A stretch of 64,000 nt of DNA from CAZAQK01 sp046344715 (GCA_046344715.1 JBKDKX010000002.1:1-64000), one strand, 5' to 3'. Shown: positions 43,369 to 52,574, counted from the first letter of the stretch. Program-made: numbers and translations. The notes: generated by a model not told the origin, from the letters alone.

Positions 43369-44816
43369 TTGAGTACTGGGTTGCGTGCAGCCTGCACTTC
43401 ATCAAGGCGTTTGCGTGGGGTGCTTACCGGATTATTCTGAAGTTCTGCCAAATTGCCCTCAGCTGTTTTCTTTGCAATCATTTTCATGATGCTGATGAAA
43501 TGGTCGAGCGATGCTTTGGTTTCTGTCTCTGTTGGTTCGATAAGCATCGCGCCTTGCACGACCAGCGGGAAATACACCGTCATCGGGTGAATGCCATGCT
43601 CAATGAGCGTTTTGGCGATCTCCATGGTGGTGATGCCTTTTTCTTTCTGCACCTTATCGGTGAGCAAACATTCATGCATGCATGTGCCGGGGAAGGGTAC
43701 ATGATAATCATCTTTCAACTGACTCAAAATATAGTTGGCGTTGAGCACAGCATCTTCTGCCACTTGCTTCAGCCCATCACCACCGTGTGACATCATGTAA
43801 GCAAGCGCACGCACCGCCATACCAAACTGGCCGTTGAAGCCTTTCAGGCGGCCAATGCTGTTTTTATCGTCCATGATGCGTTTGAACGTGTCGCCATCCT
43901 TCACGATTTTTGGCACCGGCAGGAAACGGCCTAATTCCTCGGAAACTGCAATAGGGCCGCAGCCTGGGCCACCACCGCCATGCGGCGTGGAGAAGGTCTT
44001 GTGCAGATTGAAATGCATCACATCCACGCCGAAATCCGCAGGACGCACGCGGCCAACCAGCGCGTTGAAATTCGCGCCATCGCAGTAAAAATATGCACCG
44101 GCCTTATGCAGCGCATCAGCAATCTCTCCGGCGCGTGGCTCGAACAATCCGCAGGTATTCGGGTTGGTGAGCATGATAGCGGCGACATCTTCATTCAGCA
44201 TGCCCTTGAATGCATCCACATCCACCGTACCTTCTTTGGTGGAAGGAATAGTGCGTGTTTCATATCCGCAAGCGGCGGCCGTTGCCGGATTGGTGCCGTG
44301 GGCGCTATCAGGAATCAGCACCACTTTGCGTGGTTTGCCTTTGGCGGCATGCGCAGCGTGAATCACCATAATACCAGCGAATTCACCGTGTGCTCCGGCG
44401 GCAGGATTCAGCGTTACATGCGGCAGGCCGGAGAGTTCAGAAAGCCACTGCTGCACGGTGTATATTACTTCCAGCGCCCCTTGAATGGTTGAATCAGGCT
44501 GCATCGGGTGAATTTGTGCAAATCCTGCATGGCGCGCCACCTTCTCGTTTAAGCGCGGGTTGTGCTTCATGGTGCAGGAACCGAGCGGGTAGAGGCCGGT
44601 ATCGATCGCATAGTTGAGTTTAGACAGGCGCACGAAATGGCGCACCACCTGTGGTTCACTTACTTCCGGCAGCCCTACATAATCGCGTGCTTCCACGCCA
44701 GTGCGCAGCTTGATATTTTTTGGTGTAGGCAGGTCAACACCACACGCACCGCTAGCACTTTTTTCAAACAGCAGGTTTTCTTCTACATTGAGGCCTCTGT
44801 CACGATGAACGTTCAT
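43350..44816 (-). CDS. gcvPB: Glycine dehydrogenase (decarboxylating) subunit 2
   Basis: The 488-residue PLP-binding subunit of the split P-protein. The PLP lysine is in HFNLHKTFSTPHGGGGPG. Other hallmarks are LGSCTMKHNPRLNE and NPAAGAHGEFAGIMVI. With GcvPA it decarboxylates glycine and passes the aminomethyl group to GcvH. The split form is common in alphaproteobacteria and many other bacteria. It starts 4 bases inside the end of gcvPA and ends inside nhaA, giving a tightly coupled operon. Confidence 0.97.
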   Translation of the reverse strand: MNVHRDRGLNVEENLLFEKSASGACGVDLPTPKNIKLRTGVEARDYVGLPEVSEPQVVRHFVRLSKLNYAIDTGLYPLGSCTMKHNPRLNEKVARHAGFAQIHPMQPDSTIQGALEVIYTVQQWLSELSGLPHVTLNPAAGAHGEFAGIMVIHAAHAAKGKPRKVVLIPDSAHGTNPATAAACGYETRTIPSTKEGTVDVDAFKGMLNEDVAAIMLTNPNTCGLFEPRAGEIADALHKAGAYFYCDGANFNALVGRVRPADFGVDVMHFNLHKTFSTPHGGGGPGCGPIAVSEELGRFLPVPKIVKDGDTFKRIMDDKNSIGRLKGFNGQFGMAVRALAYMMSHGGDGLKQVAEDAVLNANYILSQLKDDYHVPFPGTCMHECLLTDKVQKEKGITTMEIAKTLIEHGIHPMTVYFPLVVQGAMLIEPTETETKASLDHFISIMKMIAKKTAEGNLAELQNNPVSTPRKRLDEVQAARNPVLKWMKNQ

Positions 44817-46117
44817 GCAACCTCCTTCGCTTTAGAGGCGGCGCAGACTTTTTCCAGAGCATTTGCCAGCATTTCAATGTCCTGTTCGGTGGTCATTTCG
44901 GTTGCGCATACCAAGAGCTTGCCGCCTTCCAGCGGATAGCCTGCGATGATGCCAGATGATGTCAGTTTCTGCACCGTGGCTTTCGCATCCACCGGCAGTT
45001 CAATCACGAATTCATTGAAGAACACATCATTCAGTATTTTGATGTTTTTTACTTTGCCCAAACGGTCAGCCATCATGCAGGCGCGCTCATGGTTGAGGCG
45101 TGCAAGCTGTTTAAAACCAATTTCGCCCAGCAAACTCATATGGATGGTGAATGCAAGGGCAAACAAGCCCTGATTGGTGCAGATGTTGGAGGTCGCTTTT
45201 TCACGGCGAATATGCTGCTCGCGTGTGTTGAGCGTCAGCACGAAGGAACGCCTGCCATCCTTATCTACCGTCTGGCCGCAGAGCCTTCCGGGCATCTGGC
45301 GCAGGTAATCCTTGCGGCATGCAAAGAAGCCAAGGTGTGGGCCGCCAAAACTCATGGGAACACCAATCGATTGCGCTTCACCCACCACAATATCGGCGAG
45401 CGCGGGCGCAGGCAGCAAACCAAGCGATAATATTTCGTTGATAACAACCACTAGCAACGCGCCAGTCTCATCACATTTCTTACGAAGTGCCTCGAGTTTC
45501 TGCGGTGCGCCGTGGAAATCCGGTGTCTGCACAATTACGCAGGAGGTATTTGCATCCGGCTCGCCGGAGATGATCTCCATATCTGGATAATTACCGATAT
45601 AGGTATCCACCACTTCGCGGTACTCAGGGTGTAGTGCACCGTGAATAATGATATGGGGGCGTTTTGTGATGCGTTTGGCCATGAGTACGGCTTCGGCGGT
45701 TGCGGTGGCACCGTCATACATCGAGGCATTCGCCACATCCATGCCAGTTAAATTTGCAATCATCGTCTGGAATTCAAAAATCACCGTAAGCGTGCCTTGT
45801 GAAATTTCCGGCTGGTAGGGTGTGTACGAGGTCAGGAATTCTGAACGCTGGATGATGTGGTCAACTGTGGCAGGAATATGGTGGAAATAACAACCTGCGC
45901 CAAGGAAAAACGGCACTTCGCTTGCTGGCAGGTTTTTCTTTGCCATAGTGGTTACGGCGCGTTCCACTTCCAATTCTCCTTGATGCGCAGGGAGTTTGAT
46001 GCGCTCGGAGTGACGCGCAGTTTCAGGCACGCAGGCATATAAATCATCGATGGATTTCACGCCGACAGCAGCCAGCATGTCCGCGCGGTCTTTAGGAGTG
46101 AGTGGAAGATAACGCAT
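44813..46117 (-). CDS. gcvPA: Glycine dehydrogenase (decarboxylating) subunit 1
   Basis: The 434-residue alpha subunit of the split glycine decarboxylase. Markers are the N-terminal MRYLPLTPKDRADMLAAVGV, the middle PFFLGAGCYFHHIPA and YQPEISQGTLTVIFEFQT, and SFGGPHLGFFACRKDYLRQMPGR. An AAGGA ribosome site 7 bases upstream of ATG 46117 overlaps the edge of a hairpin-rich repeat separating it from gcvH. Overlaps gcvPB by 4 bases. Confidence 0.97.
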   Translation of the reverse strand: MRYLPLTPKDRADMLAAVGVKSIDDLYACVPETARHSERIKLPAHQGELEVERAVTTMAKKNLPASEVPFFLGAGCYFHHIPATVDHIIQRSEFLTSYTPYQPEISQGTLTVIFEFQTMIANLTGMDVANASMYDGATATAEAVLMAKRITKRPHIIIHGALHPEYREVVDTYIGNYPDMEIISGEPDANTSCVIVQTPDFHGAPQKLEALRKKCDETGALLVVVINEILSLGLLPAPALADIVVGEAQSIGVPMSFGGPHLGFFACRKDYLRQMPGRLCGQTVDKDGRRSFVLTLNTREQHIRREKATSNICTNQGLFALAFTIHMSLLGEIGFKQLARLNHERACMMADRLGKVKNIKILNDVFFNEFVIELPVDAKATVQKLTSSGIIAGYPLEGGKLLVCATEMTTEQDIEMLANALEKVCAASKAKEVA

Positions 46118-46126
46118 CTTATATCC

Positions 46127-46334
46127 TTGTCATTCCGTGGAGCATTTCAGTAGAAATGCGAGCACGGAATCCATGTTTGAGAGTGTCGGATATTTTCAAC
46201 AAGACGGTCAGCAGACCGTCTGTGGCTGTATAATCGCCACGTTCGCCTACTGGCTTCGCTACAGTTATAGTAGAATATGCGGAGCAATGGTTTCCGGATA
46301 AATTTTTCTTCTGAAAAATTTTCCGGAATGACAA
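46127..46334. repeat. 208-bp hairpin-rich element inside the gcv operon
   Basis: The element is bounded by TTGTCATTCCG (46127-46137) and its complement CGGAATGACAA (46324-46334). Inside are three perfect hairpins: CATTTC/GAAATG (46143-46158), AGACGGTC/GACCGTCT (46202-46221) and AAATTTTTC/GAAAAATTT (46300-46321), each with a 4-base loop. Two small open frames across it are repeat-derived. It lies between gcvH and gcvPA and resembles a non-coding miniature mobile or REP-like element. Confidence 0.75.
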
Positions 46335-46351
46335 TGTAAAAATGTAACGCA

Positions 46352-46732
46352 TTACGCCGCCAAATCCTTATATGCATCAGCAGACATGAGAGTTGCTACT
46401 TCAGCCTGGTTAGAAATACGAATTTTACAGATCCAGCCCGCTTCATACGGTGCGGTGTTGATCACCTCCGGTGTGGAAGAAAGCGCGGTATTTACTTCAA
46501 TCACTTCACCGGAAAGTGGCGCATATACTTCACTTGCAGCTTTCACGGATTCCACCACGGCGAAATTTTCATTAGCTTTCACCACACGTCCTACTTCGGG
46601 AAGCTCCACAAATACAAGATCACCCAGCGCACCCTGCGCATGGTCGGTGATGCCCATGGTTGCAATGTCGCCGTCCAGTTTTATCCATTCATGTTGATCG
46701 GTATATTTGAGGCCGTCGATGATCTTTGACAT
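46352..46732 (-). CDS. gcvH: Glycine cleavage system H protein
   Basis: A 126-residue lipoyl carrier protein that shuttles the aminomethyl intermediate between the P, T and L proteins. The lipoylated Lys is in AVVESVKAASEVYAPLSGEV, and the N-terminal KYTDQHEWIKLDGD is typical. Normal length. It starts one base after gcvT ends. The lipoamide dehydrogenase (L protein) gene is not in this operon, as is usual. Confidence 0.97.
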   Translation of the reverse strand: MSKIIDGLKYTDQHEWIKLDGDIATMGITDHAQGALGDLVFVELPEVGRVVKANENFAVVESVKAASEVYAPLSGEVIEVNTALSSTPEVINTAPYEAGWICKIRISNQAEVATLMSADAYKDLAA

Positions 46733-46733
46733 A

Positions 46734-47843
46734 TTAACTCGCTTTTTTGAGTGAGGTTGATTTGGTTTTAGCCGGCATGAAAGAAAGCGCGTGCACCACG
46801 GCAGGAATGCGCTTGCCGCGCACTTCCACTTCTACGGCTTGTCCTTCATTTGCGTAGTTTGATGTGATGTATCCTTGGCCGATCGCTTGCTTGAGGGAAG
46901 GCGAGAAGCCGCCGCTGGTGAGCGTGCCGATTTTTTCTGTGCCCACAAAAATTTCTGCGCCTTCACGTGCGATGCCTTGGCCGGTAAGTTTGATGCCCAC
47001 ACGCTTGCGTGCAGGCTCAGTAGCAGATGCAGGCACTAACACACCCGCACCGAAATACCCCTGATGTCCCTTGGTCATCACCCAGCTAAGCGATGCTTCA
47101 ATCGGATTGGTTTCCTCGGTTAAGTCATGGCCATATAGCGGGTAGCCCATTTCTAGGCGCAAGCTGTCACGCGCTGCAAGGCCGATGGGTTTTACATCAG
47201 AATTTTCCAGTAATTTATTCCAGAAAGCCGCCGCATAATTCGCAGGGATGCTGATCTCAAAACCATCTTCACCGGTGTATCCAAGGCGACTAACCAGTAC
47301 CGGCACGCTCTGCCACTCGGATTCCAGAATGGTCATATACGCTTGTGCTGCAAGATTCGCAGAAGGCAGCAACTTTTGCAGCGCGCTTTCTGCTTTCGGG
47401 CCTTGCAGCGCGATGAGTGCATTGTTTGCGAGTTCTTCAAACGAAACGGCAGGCGGCAGGTTCTTCTGCATCCATGCTCTATCCACATCCTTGCGGCCGG
47501 CATTGAACACCACGAAGAACTTATCATCATCCATGCGGGTGATGATGAGGTCATCAATGATGCCCCCGTTGTCATTGGTAAGCACCGTGTATTTCGCACG
47601 ACCATGGGGTGTTTTAGCAAAAGAAGAGGGCGTGATCCTTGAGAAAAAGGCTGCCGCCGCCGCGCCTTTTACGAAGGCCTGCCCCATGTGCGATACATCA
47701 AAAATACCAGCATTTTCACGCACCCACTCATGCTCCTTGATAACACCAAACGGGTACTGAATCGGCATATCATAACCGGCAAACGGGCACATTTTCGCGC
47801 CGAGTTTTACATGCTCTGAATAGAGGGGCGTTTTGTGGTTCAT
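46734..47843 (-). CDS. gcvT: Glycine cleavage system T protein (aminomethyltransferase)
   Basis: A 369-residue folate-dependent enzyme that releases ammonia and makes 5,10-methylene-THF from the H-protein intermediate. Conserved stretches are FAGYDMPIQYP, GIFDVSHMGQ, NALIALQGPKAE, LGYTGEDGFEISIP and AARDSLRLEMGYPLYGHDL. It is the first gene of the operon gcvT-gcvH-gcvPA-gcvPB-nhaA. A sigma70-like promoter with a palindrome over its -35 lies about 30-60 bases upstream. I found no glycine riboswitch. Confidence 0.97.
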   Translation of the reverse strand: MNHKTPLYSEHVKLGAKMCPFAGYDMPIQYPFGVIKEHEWVRENAGIFDVSHMGQAFVKGAAAAAFFSRITPSSFAKTPHGRAKYTVLTNDNGGIIDDLIITRMDDDKFFVVFNAGRKDVDRAWMQKNLPPAVSFEELANNALIALQGPKAESALQKLLPSANLAAQAYMTILESEWQSVPVLVSRLGYTGEDGFEISIPANYAAAFWNKLLENSDVKPIGLAARDSLRLEMGYPLYGHDLTEETNPIEASLSWVMTKGHQGYFGAGVLVPASATEPARKRVGIKLTGQGIAREGAEIFVGTEKIGTLTSGGFSPSLKQAIGQGYITSNYANEGQAVEVEVRGKRIPAVVHALSFMPAKTKSTSLKKAS

Positions 47844-47869
47844 ATATTAATATATACTTTGATACAGTG

Positions 47870-47905
47870 AATATAGTGCCCTGATGACCTAAAGCAAGCA
47901 TTAGG
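47870..47905 (-). promoter_or_regulatory. Promoter and possible operator of the gcv operon
   Basis: On the minus strand, TTGCTT (47897-47892) and TATATT (47875-47870) are 16 bases apart, a reasonable sigma70 promoter about 27 bases before the gcvT ATG. The -35 lies inside an imperfect palindrome (47888-47905) with CCTAA/TTAGG outer arms and GC/GC inner pairs, which could bind a regulator. Confidence 0.5.
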
Positions 47906-47972
47906 TTTCTATGAAAGAGGAGATAAACTTGTGTTTTTAGGTGGCACGCCACCCAAAGCCTTTGGCGAAGGG

Positions 47973-48049
<77 letters not shown>

Positions 48050-48052
48050 TCA

Positions 48053-49732
48053 TTACCCGTCTTTTTTGCGCTGGTAATAGATAAAGCGCAACTGGTTTTC
48101 ATCATTCATTACCGGATTTCGTATAAAATCGGGGTTATTTTTCTGTTTTTCGTATTCTTTCGTGCTTTCATCTGCCAGATAGCGCAGAATGGGGAGCAAG
48201 TGTTGCGGAGGTGTAATATACGCCTCGATCTTTTTATAATTCTGCTTAAATTCAACAGATTCGGCGATTTCTATATCACTGACATAGAGTGGGCGTTCTG
48301 TACCCCATGCGGCATTACTAAAAATGATATAATCAGGGTTGCGTGATAGTACATAACGTCCATCCCCTTTTTGATGTCCGGCTGGGCGCGCGGAGGCAAG
48401 TCGGATTTCCTCGTCAGTGCGGAACACGCGCCGCGCAATGTGCTTGTCGAGTAAACCCAGCATATCAAGGTAGCGGTAGTCCTCTGCCAGATAAGGCAAT
48501 GCGCCGGCCGGATTTAAGGCGATGAGAGAATTTTTGGGCCAGTGCGTTTTTACATAATCAGCTACTGCTTCTCCGGAGGCTGCGCCGGCGGAAAGATTCT
48601 CATCGGTGCGTACCATGCCAAATTGCATGACGGAAAATACAATTAAAGCGCCGCAAACATCACGGAAGCGTTTTTCGTTGAGTGCGATAGTTGCTGTATT
48701 ACAGTAGTAAATGATTAGGGCAAGTACCGGCACGATAGGTACGCAGAAGCGCAGATATTGCATATGATCTCCACCAGAGAGAATCACCTGTGTGCTCATG
48801 ACAAATGCAAGAATACAAAGATATAAAAGTGGCGCAGTGATGCACTTATTACGGAGTATGATGACAGCCAATACAATGGCAAAAAGTGTTAGCATTGGTG
48901 GCATCAGCGCAAACTGCAGAAAGTAAAAAGATCCGGCAAATGAAAGGATATGTTCTGGGATTCCATACACTTTGGCCCAATACGTGTTGGGCAGCCATTC
49001 GCCGAAATACCACAGACGCCATCCCATATAGGGGGCAAATATCAAAATGAATCCCAGTCCCAGCAACACAAGCTGGCTAAAATGGATATGCTTCTTTTTA
49101 AATAGCCAACATGCTCCTAAAAATAAACCCGTAATTCCCCATATAGCTATGGCTTCTACACGCGTCATGGCGGCGAGTGCAAATATGCTGCCAGTTATGA
49201 AAGCAAAGCGGTTGTTGGTGCCCTGTTCTATCCAGCGCAGTATGCAGCATATCGCGCCAGTCAGCAAAAAGGTGAAGAATACAGCTTCAAGCCCGCCGGA
49301 GCACCACGCCAGTATAATGGCAGAAGATGCCACAAGACTGGTGCACAGTGCATGGTTAATGTGATGTGCGTAGCTATGTGGAGTATTGGAAAAATATGCA
49401 CGATAATGGTTGCTGCCATATCGATGAATGACCGCAACCAAACCAAAATAACTGGCAAAACTGATGATATTACTGGCTATTTTTAGATCAATCCCGATAT
49501 AGCCTAACAGTGCGGTAAGCATCACGAATAAAAAATTGCTGTATCCTTCAATCCGTTCCCCGCTCCATGTCAGGCCATCTCCGGCGAGCAGGTTACGGGC
49601 ATAGGTGAGGGAGATGTACGCATCATCCTGGTAGCGTGCATAGGTCATATACCACACGGCCATTGCGATAGCCGCGGTCTGAACATAGATGTAAGAGGGT
49701 GGCCAGTGCGCCTTTTTAGGCAATGGCGTCAT
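48053..49732 (-). CDS. GT-C type membrane glycosyltransferase (AftB/ArnT-like)
   Basis: A 559-residue protein with about 10-12 membrane helices. The first periplasmic loop carries the aspartate motif YQDDAYISLTYARNLLAGDGLTW followed by EGYSNFLF, the pattern of lipid-linked-sugar GT-C transferases such as AftB-like arabinosyltransferases and other DDxY families. The soluble C-terminal part (about 420-559) probably lies in the periplasm. It would transfer a sugar from a polyprenyl phosphate donor to an envelope glycan; donor and acceptor are unknown. It overlaps mlaC by 4 bases. Confidence 0.78.
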   Translation of the reverse strand: MTPLPKKAHWPPSYIYVQTAAIAMAVWYMTYARYQDDAYISLTYARNLLAGDGLTWSGERIEGYSNFLFVMLTALLGYIGIDLKIASNIISFASYFGLVAVIHRYGSNHYRAYFSNTPHSYAHHINHALCTSLVASSAIILAWCSGGLEAVFFTFLLTGAICCILRWIEQGTNNRFAFITGSIFALAAMTRVEAIAIWGITGLFLGACWLFKKKHIHFSQLVLLGLGFILIFAPYMGWRLWYFGEWLPNTYWAKVYGIPEHILSFAGSFYFLQFALMPPMLTLFAIVLAVIILRNKCITAPLLYLCILAFVMSTQVILSGGDHMQYLRFCVPIVPVLALIIYYCNTATIALNEKRFRDVCGALIVFSVMQFGMVRTDENLSAGAASGEAVADYVKTHWPKNSLIALNPAGALPYLAEDYRYLDMLGLLDKHIARRVFRTDEEIRLASARPAGHQKGDGRYVLSRNPDYIIFSNAAWGTERPLYVSDIEIAESVEFKQNYKKIEAYITPPQHLLPILRYLADESTKEYEKQKNNPDFIRNPVMNDENQLRFIYYQRKKDG

Positions 49733-50349
49733 TGCACGGTTTCGGTAACAGATTTCTTCGAAAGCTGCGCGATTAGATGCTCAATGTCGTGCTTTGCAAG
49801 CACGGATGCAAACTCAGAACGCTGTGTAGTGATCATGCTCACGCCTTCTACAATCACATCAAATATCTTGAAGCTGCCGCCTTCTTTACGCACGCGGTAA
49901 TCCACAAGCACAGGTGGCTCGCCTTTTTTGGTTTTATCCTGTAGCGACATGCTCACCGTGTACTCATTATTGCCATTGTCCCTGGCATCCGTGATCTCAA
50001 AGCTGCCGCCAGTATATTCGGTAAAGCGTGAGGTGTAGTGGTGTAGAATGAAACGCTCATACTCATGAAGGTATCTTTTTTTCTGGTCATCTGTTGCCTG
50101 ACGCCAGTAACGTCCCATAACAAATTTGCCCACCCATGAAAGGTTGACGCTGTCGGCAAACAGCTTTTCCAGCTTCTTTTTCTTGGCATCTTTATCGTTA
50201 ACCGTTTCAATAATGGCGAGGGCATCGCTTGCTACCTTGTTTACGTAGGTTTTTGCGTCATCAGCTGACTTGGCATAGGAAGTACCAAGCATCGCAAAGC
50301 TTGCAATACATACAACAAACGATAACGCGAAACCTCGCAACATATACAT
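49729..50349 (-). CDS. mlaC: Periplasmic phospholipid-binding protein MlaC
   Basis: A 206-residue exported protein (signal peptide to about residue 26, SYA-KS) of the MlaC/Tgt2 family. Features are NLSWVGKFVMGRYWRQATDDQKKRY, the FTEYTGGSFEI segment, VDYRVRKEGGSFKIFDVIVEGVSM and a C-terminal helix. MlaC ferries phospholipids across the periplasm between MlaA at the outer membrane and MlaFEDB at the inner membrane. It directly follows mlaA; the inner-membrane mla genes are not in the window. Confidence 0.92.
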   Translation of the reverse strand: MYMLRGFALSFVVCIASFAMLGTSYAKSADDAKTYVNKVASDALAIIETVNDKDAKKKKLEKLFADSVNLSWVGKFVMGRYWRQATDDQKKRYLHEYERFILHHYTSRFTEYTGGSFEITDARDNGNNEYTVSMSLQDKTKKGEPPVLVDYRVRKEGGSFKIFDVIVEGVSMITTQRSEFASVLAKHDIEHLIAQLSKKSVTETVQ

Positions 50350-50362
50350 GACTAATCCTGAA

Positions 50363-51109
50363 TTACTGGTTCAATGCTTTTTCGATGGCCTTAGCGCGGG
50401 CTGCCTTGGCGCGACGGATGTCTTCCGTACGCTTCTGAGTGTAGCCGCTGCGGAATGTAGAGTAAGGATCCAGCGAGCTGCTATAGATATCATCCAGCAG
50501 CTTCATGTTGGTGGAGCGCTTGTCGATAGCAGTTGCCGTCCACATAGCAATGGATGCGCCGGTATCTACATGGTTGAACGGATTCATGAAGGCATCGCCG
50601 ATGCGTCCCATCGTATCACGCCCGTTGCATGGACCAATGATAGGAAGCACAACATATGGGCCGGAATCCATGCCATAGATTGCGAGAGTCTGACCAAAAT
50701 CCGCATGACGCACTTTAAGATCTGTTTCCGCCGCTACGTTAAAGATGCCGCCGATACCCACGGTGCTGTTGAGTGTAAATTTCCAGAACGAAGCAAAGCT
50801 GTTTTCAGGATCAAGTTGCAGCACAGAGTTTGCAAAAACCACCGGTGTATAGAGGTTATCGAGGAAATTGGTGACCAGTTCGCGCCCTTTTTCCGGCACG
50901 ATTTCACGGTAAACAACCGTAGCGGGGCGAAGAATGGCACCGTCGACGGTGTAATTAAACTGGTAAACAGCGCGGTTGAACGGTTCCAGCGGATCCTGAT
51001 CCATCGCTTCATAATTTGGGGTGGCGGCATTATTGCTGGTACAGCCCGTAACCAGAACACATGCGATAACCAGTGTTCCCAAATATTTGCGCGATCTACC
51101 TAACCACAT
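50363..51109 (-). CDS. mlaA: Outer-membrane lipid asymmetry lipoprotein MlaA (VacJ)
   Basis: A 248-residue lipoprotein (lipobox VTGC) of the MlaA/VacJ family. Hallmarks are DPLEPFNRAVYQFNYTVDGAILRP, FLDNLYTPVVFANSVLQ, the GIGGIFNVAAETDLK stretch and ADFGQTLAIYGMDSGPYVVLPIIGP. MlaA removes misplaced phospholipids from the outer leaflet and hands them to MlaC, the next gene. A 251-residue plus-strand frame covering the same interval is an antisense shadow. Confidence 0.95.
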   Translation of the reverse strand: MWLGRSRKYLGTLVIACVLVTGCTSNNAATPNYEAMDQDPLEPFNRAVYQFNYTVDGAILRPATVVYREIVPEKGRELVTNFLDNLYTPVVFANSVLQLDPENSFASFWKFTLNSTVGIGGIFNVAAETDLKVRHADFGQTLAIYGMDSGPYVVLPIIGPCNGRDTMGRIGDAFMNPFNHVDTGASIAMWTATAIDKRSTNMKLLDDIYSSSLDPYSTFRSGYTQKRTEDIRRAKAARAKAIEKALNQ

Positions 51110-51311
51110 ACGGCGTACTCCAAAAATGCTATTACTTTACCGTAGCGTAGCGTGAATCCGTTAAGGTTTTATGAAATCTTGCCAGATGCGGTATTGTCTT
51201 CTTGCGGGATTATAAATATAAATCCAGTATCAGCAATACTGCCGCTGCATGTGTGTTATGAAAGTAACGGCATGTTGCATATTCATCACAAAAAACAGGA
51301 TTAGATCGTCA

Positions 51312-52151
51312 GTGCCGACCCTATCATTTGAATTTTTCCCGCCAAAAACGCCAGAAATGGAGCAAAAGCTCTGGGATGCGGTAACGCAGCTTGCGCCGCT
51401 TGCGCCTGCATTTGTTTCTGTAACCTATGGGGCAGGCGGCAGCACCCGTGAGCGCACACACAGCACAGTAAAGCGCATGGTGGCGGAAACAACCCTCAGG
51501 CCCGCAGCTCACCTTACCTGTGTCAATGCCAGCCGTGAAGAGGTGGATAATGTGGCGCGTGGGTATTGGGACGCAGGGGTAAAACACATTGTGGCACTGC
51601 GTGGTGACCCGCCGCAGGGTATGGCGGAGTATGCGCCGCATCCGGAGGGGTATCGTTATTCTTCTGAGCTGGTGGCGGGGTTGAAGCGCGTGGCTGATTT
51701 TGAAATAACGGTGGCGGCATTTCCAGAAAAACATCCGCAGTCAGCCAGTTTTGATGCGGATATAGATTATCTGAAACAAAAGATTGATGCGGGTGCCACG
51801 CGTGCCATAACCCAGTATTTCTTTGACTCAGAACATTATTTCAGGCTGCTTGACCGAGCAGTCAAGTGCGGTATCAGTATTCCTATTGTGCCTGGAATCA
51901 TGCCGATTGTGAATTTTGCCACTGCGAAGAAATTCAGCGCCATGTGTGGGGCTTCGGTGCCTGCGTGGCTAGAGGCGAGGTTCGCCGGGCTGGATGAAAA
52001 ACCGGAAGAGCGCTTTAACACGGCGGTGGAAGTGGCAAGCAAGCAATGTAATGAACTGTTGAAGGCAGGTGTTTCCCACCTGCATTTTTATACGCTGAAC
52101 CGTGCGGATTTAACCAAGGCAGTATGTGGGGAGCTGGGAATCGGGAACTGA
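51312..52151 (+). CDS. metF: 5,10-methylenetetrahydrofolate reductase
   Basis: A MetF TIM-barrel flavoprotein reducing methylene-THF to methyl-THF for methionine synthesis. Key segments are TLSFEFFPPKTPEMEQKLW, VALRGDPPQGM, AAFPEKHPQS, ITQYFFD and the C-terminal HFYTLNRADLTKAV. I start at GTG 51312 (279 residues), which has AGGA upstream and matches where homologues begin; frames from ATG 51249 or 51258 add a Cys-rich unrelated N-terminus and lack ribosome sites. The last codons and stop lie in a GAATCGGGAACTGAG-type repeat found inverted at 53396-53420. It would use the methylene-THF produced by glycine cleavage. Confidence 0.93.
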   Translation: MPTLSFEFFPPKTPEMEQKLWDAVTQLAPLAPAFVSVTYGAGGSTRERTHSTVKRMVAETTLRPAAHLTCVNASREEVDNVARGYWDAGVKHIVALRGDPPQGMAEYAPHPEGYRYSSELVAGLKRVADFEITVAAFPEKHPQSASFDADIDYLKQKIDAGATRAITQYFFDSEHYFRLLDRAVKCGISIPIVPGIMPIVNFATAKKFSAMCGASVPAWLEARFAGLDEKPEERFNTAVEVASKQCNELLKAGVSHLHFYTLNRADLTKAVCGELGIGN

Positions 52152-52181
52152 GGAATGTAGCAAGGATATTACGGCGAATCT

Positions 52182-52547
52182 CTAACCCATCTTTCTTGCA
52201 GAAGTTTTAAATGGCACAGGAACATTCGTAATTCCAGCTTTACTAGCCTCTTCGGCGATAAGCTTATTCAAAACACCACCATGAGCTGCCCGCATATCTT
52301 CTCTCTGTGTCCATCCGCCCATATTTTCTGGGTCAAGGTGGGGGTTGGCAGTGCGTACGGAAGATATCAATGCATCATACGCAGGAGTTTTCTCTAATTC
52401 TAAAAGTGCCATGTGTGTTGTATGTAGTCTGTCGGTTGTAATTTTGCCATATGCTTGAGCGACAGCAAGTGCAGCACTACGCATATCGTCAGTGATATTG
52501 ACTTTAACGTCACCTGTTTTTTCATCCCTAATATCTTCAAACGCCAT
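52182..52547 (-). CDS. Hypothetical protein, 121 residues
   Basis: A small soluble, mostly helical protein (DDMRSAALAVAQAYGKI, MALLELEKTPAYDALIS, AAHGGVLNKLIAEEASKAG) with a basic C-terminus. A strong AGGAGG ribosome site precedes ATG 52547. Its upstream region carries the G-tract repeat block found before the 111-residue gene at 16530-16865. No family recognised. It lies between metF and the parDE module. Confidence 0.65.
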   Translation of the reverse strand: MAFEDIRDEKTGDVKVNITDDMRSAALAVAQAYGKITTDRLHTTHMALLELEKTPAYDALISSVRTANPHLDPENMGGWTQREDMRAAHGGVLNKLIAEEASKAGITNVPVPFKTSARKMG

Positions 52548-52574
52548 GTTATGCCTCCTCGCAATGGTTTAACT

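Noticed and set aside
46119..46377. Two small frames of 76-77 residues between gcvH and gcvPA
   Set aside because: They lie entirely in the hairpin-rich element and only reflect its repeated arms; there is no ribosome site.
47844..47972. Glycine riboswitch before gcvT
   Set aside because: I looked for the tandem aptamer core and its conserved GGA and GGCGCCGAAGG-like segments on the minus strand and saw none; only a promoter and a short palindrome are present.
47920..47972. Terminator after tRNA-Arg
   Set aside because: GGTGGC/GCCACC forms a 6-bp stem on the minus strand, but it is followed by TAAAAA and not a T-run, so it is not a normal intrinsic terminator.
50348..51103. 251-residue plus-strand open frame
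   Set aside because: It is antisense to mlaA, which has a lipobox and full family similarity. The translated product is His/Cys/Arg-rich and lacks any domain.
51110..51311. SAM-responsive riboswitch before metF
   Set aside because: No SAM-II or SAM-I consensus segments were recognisable in the leader.
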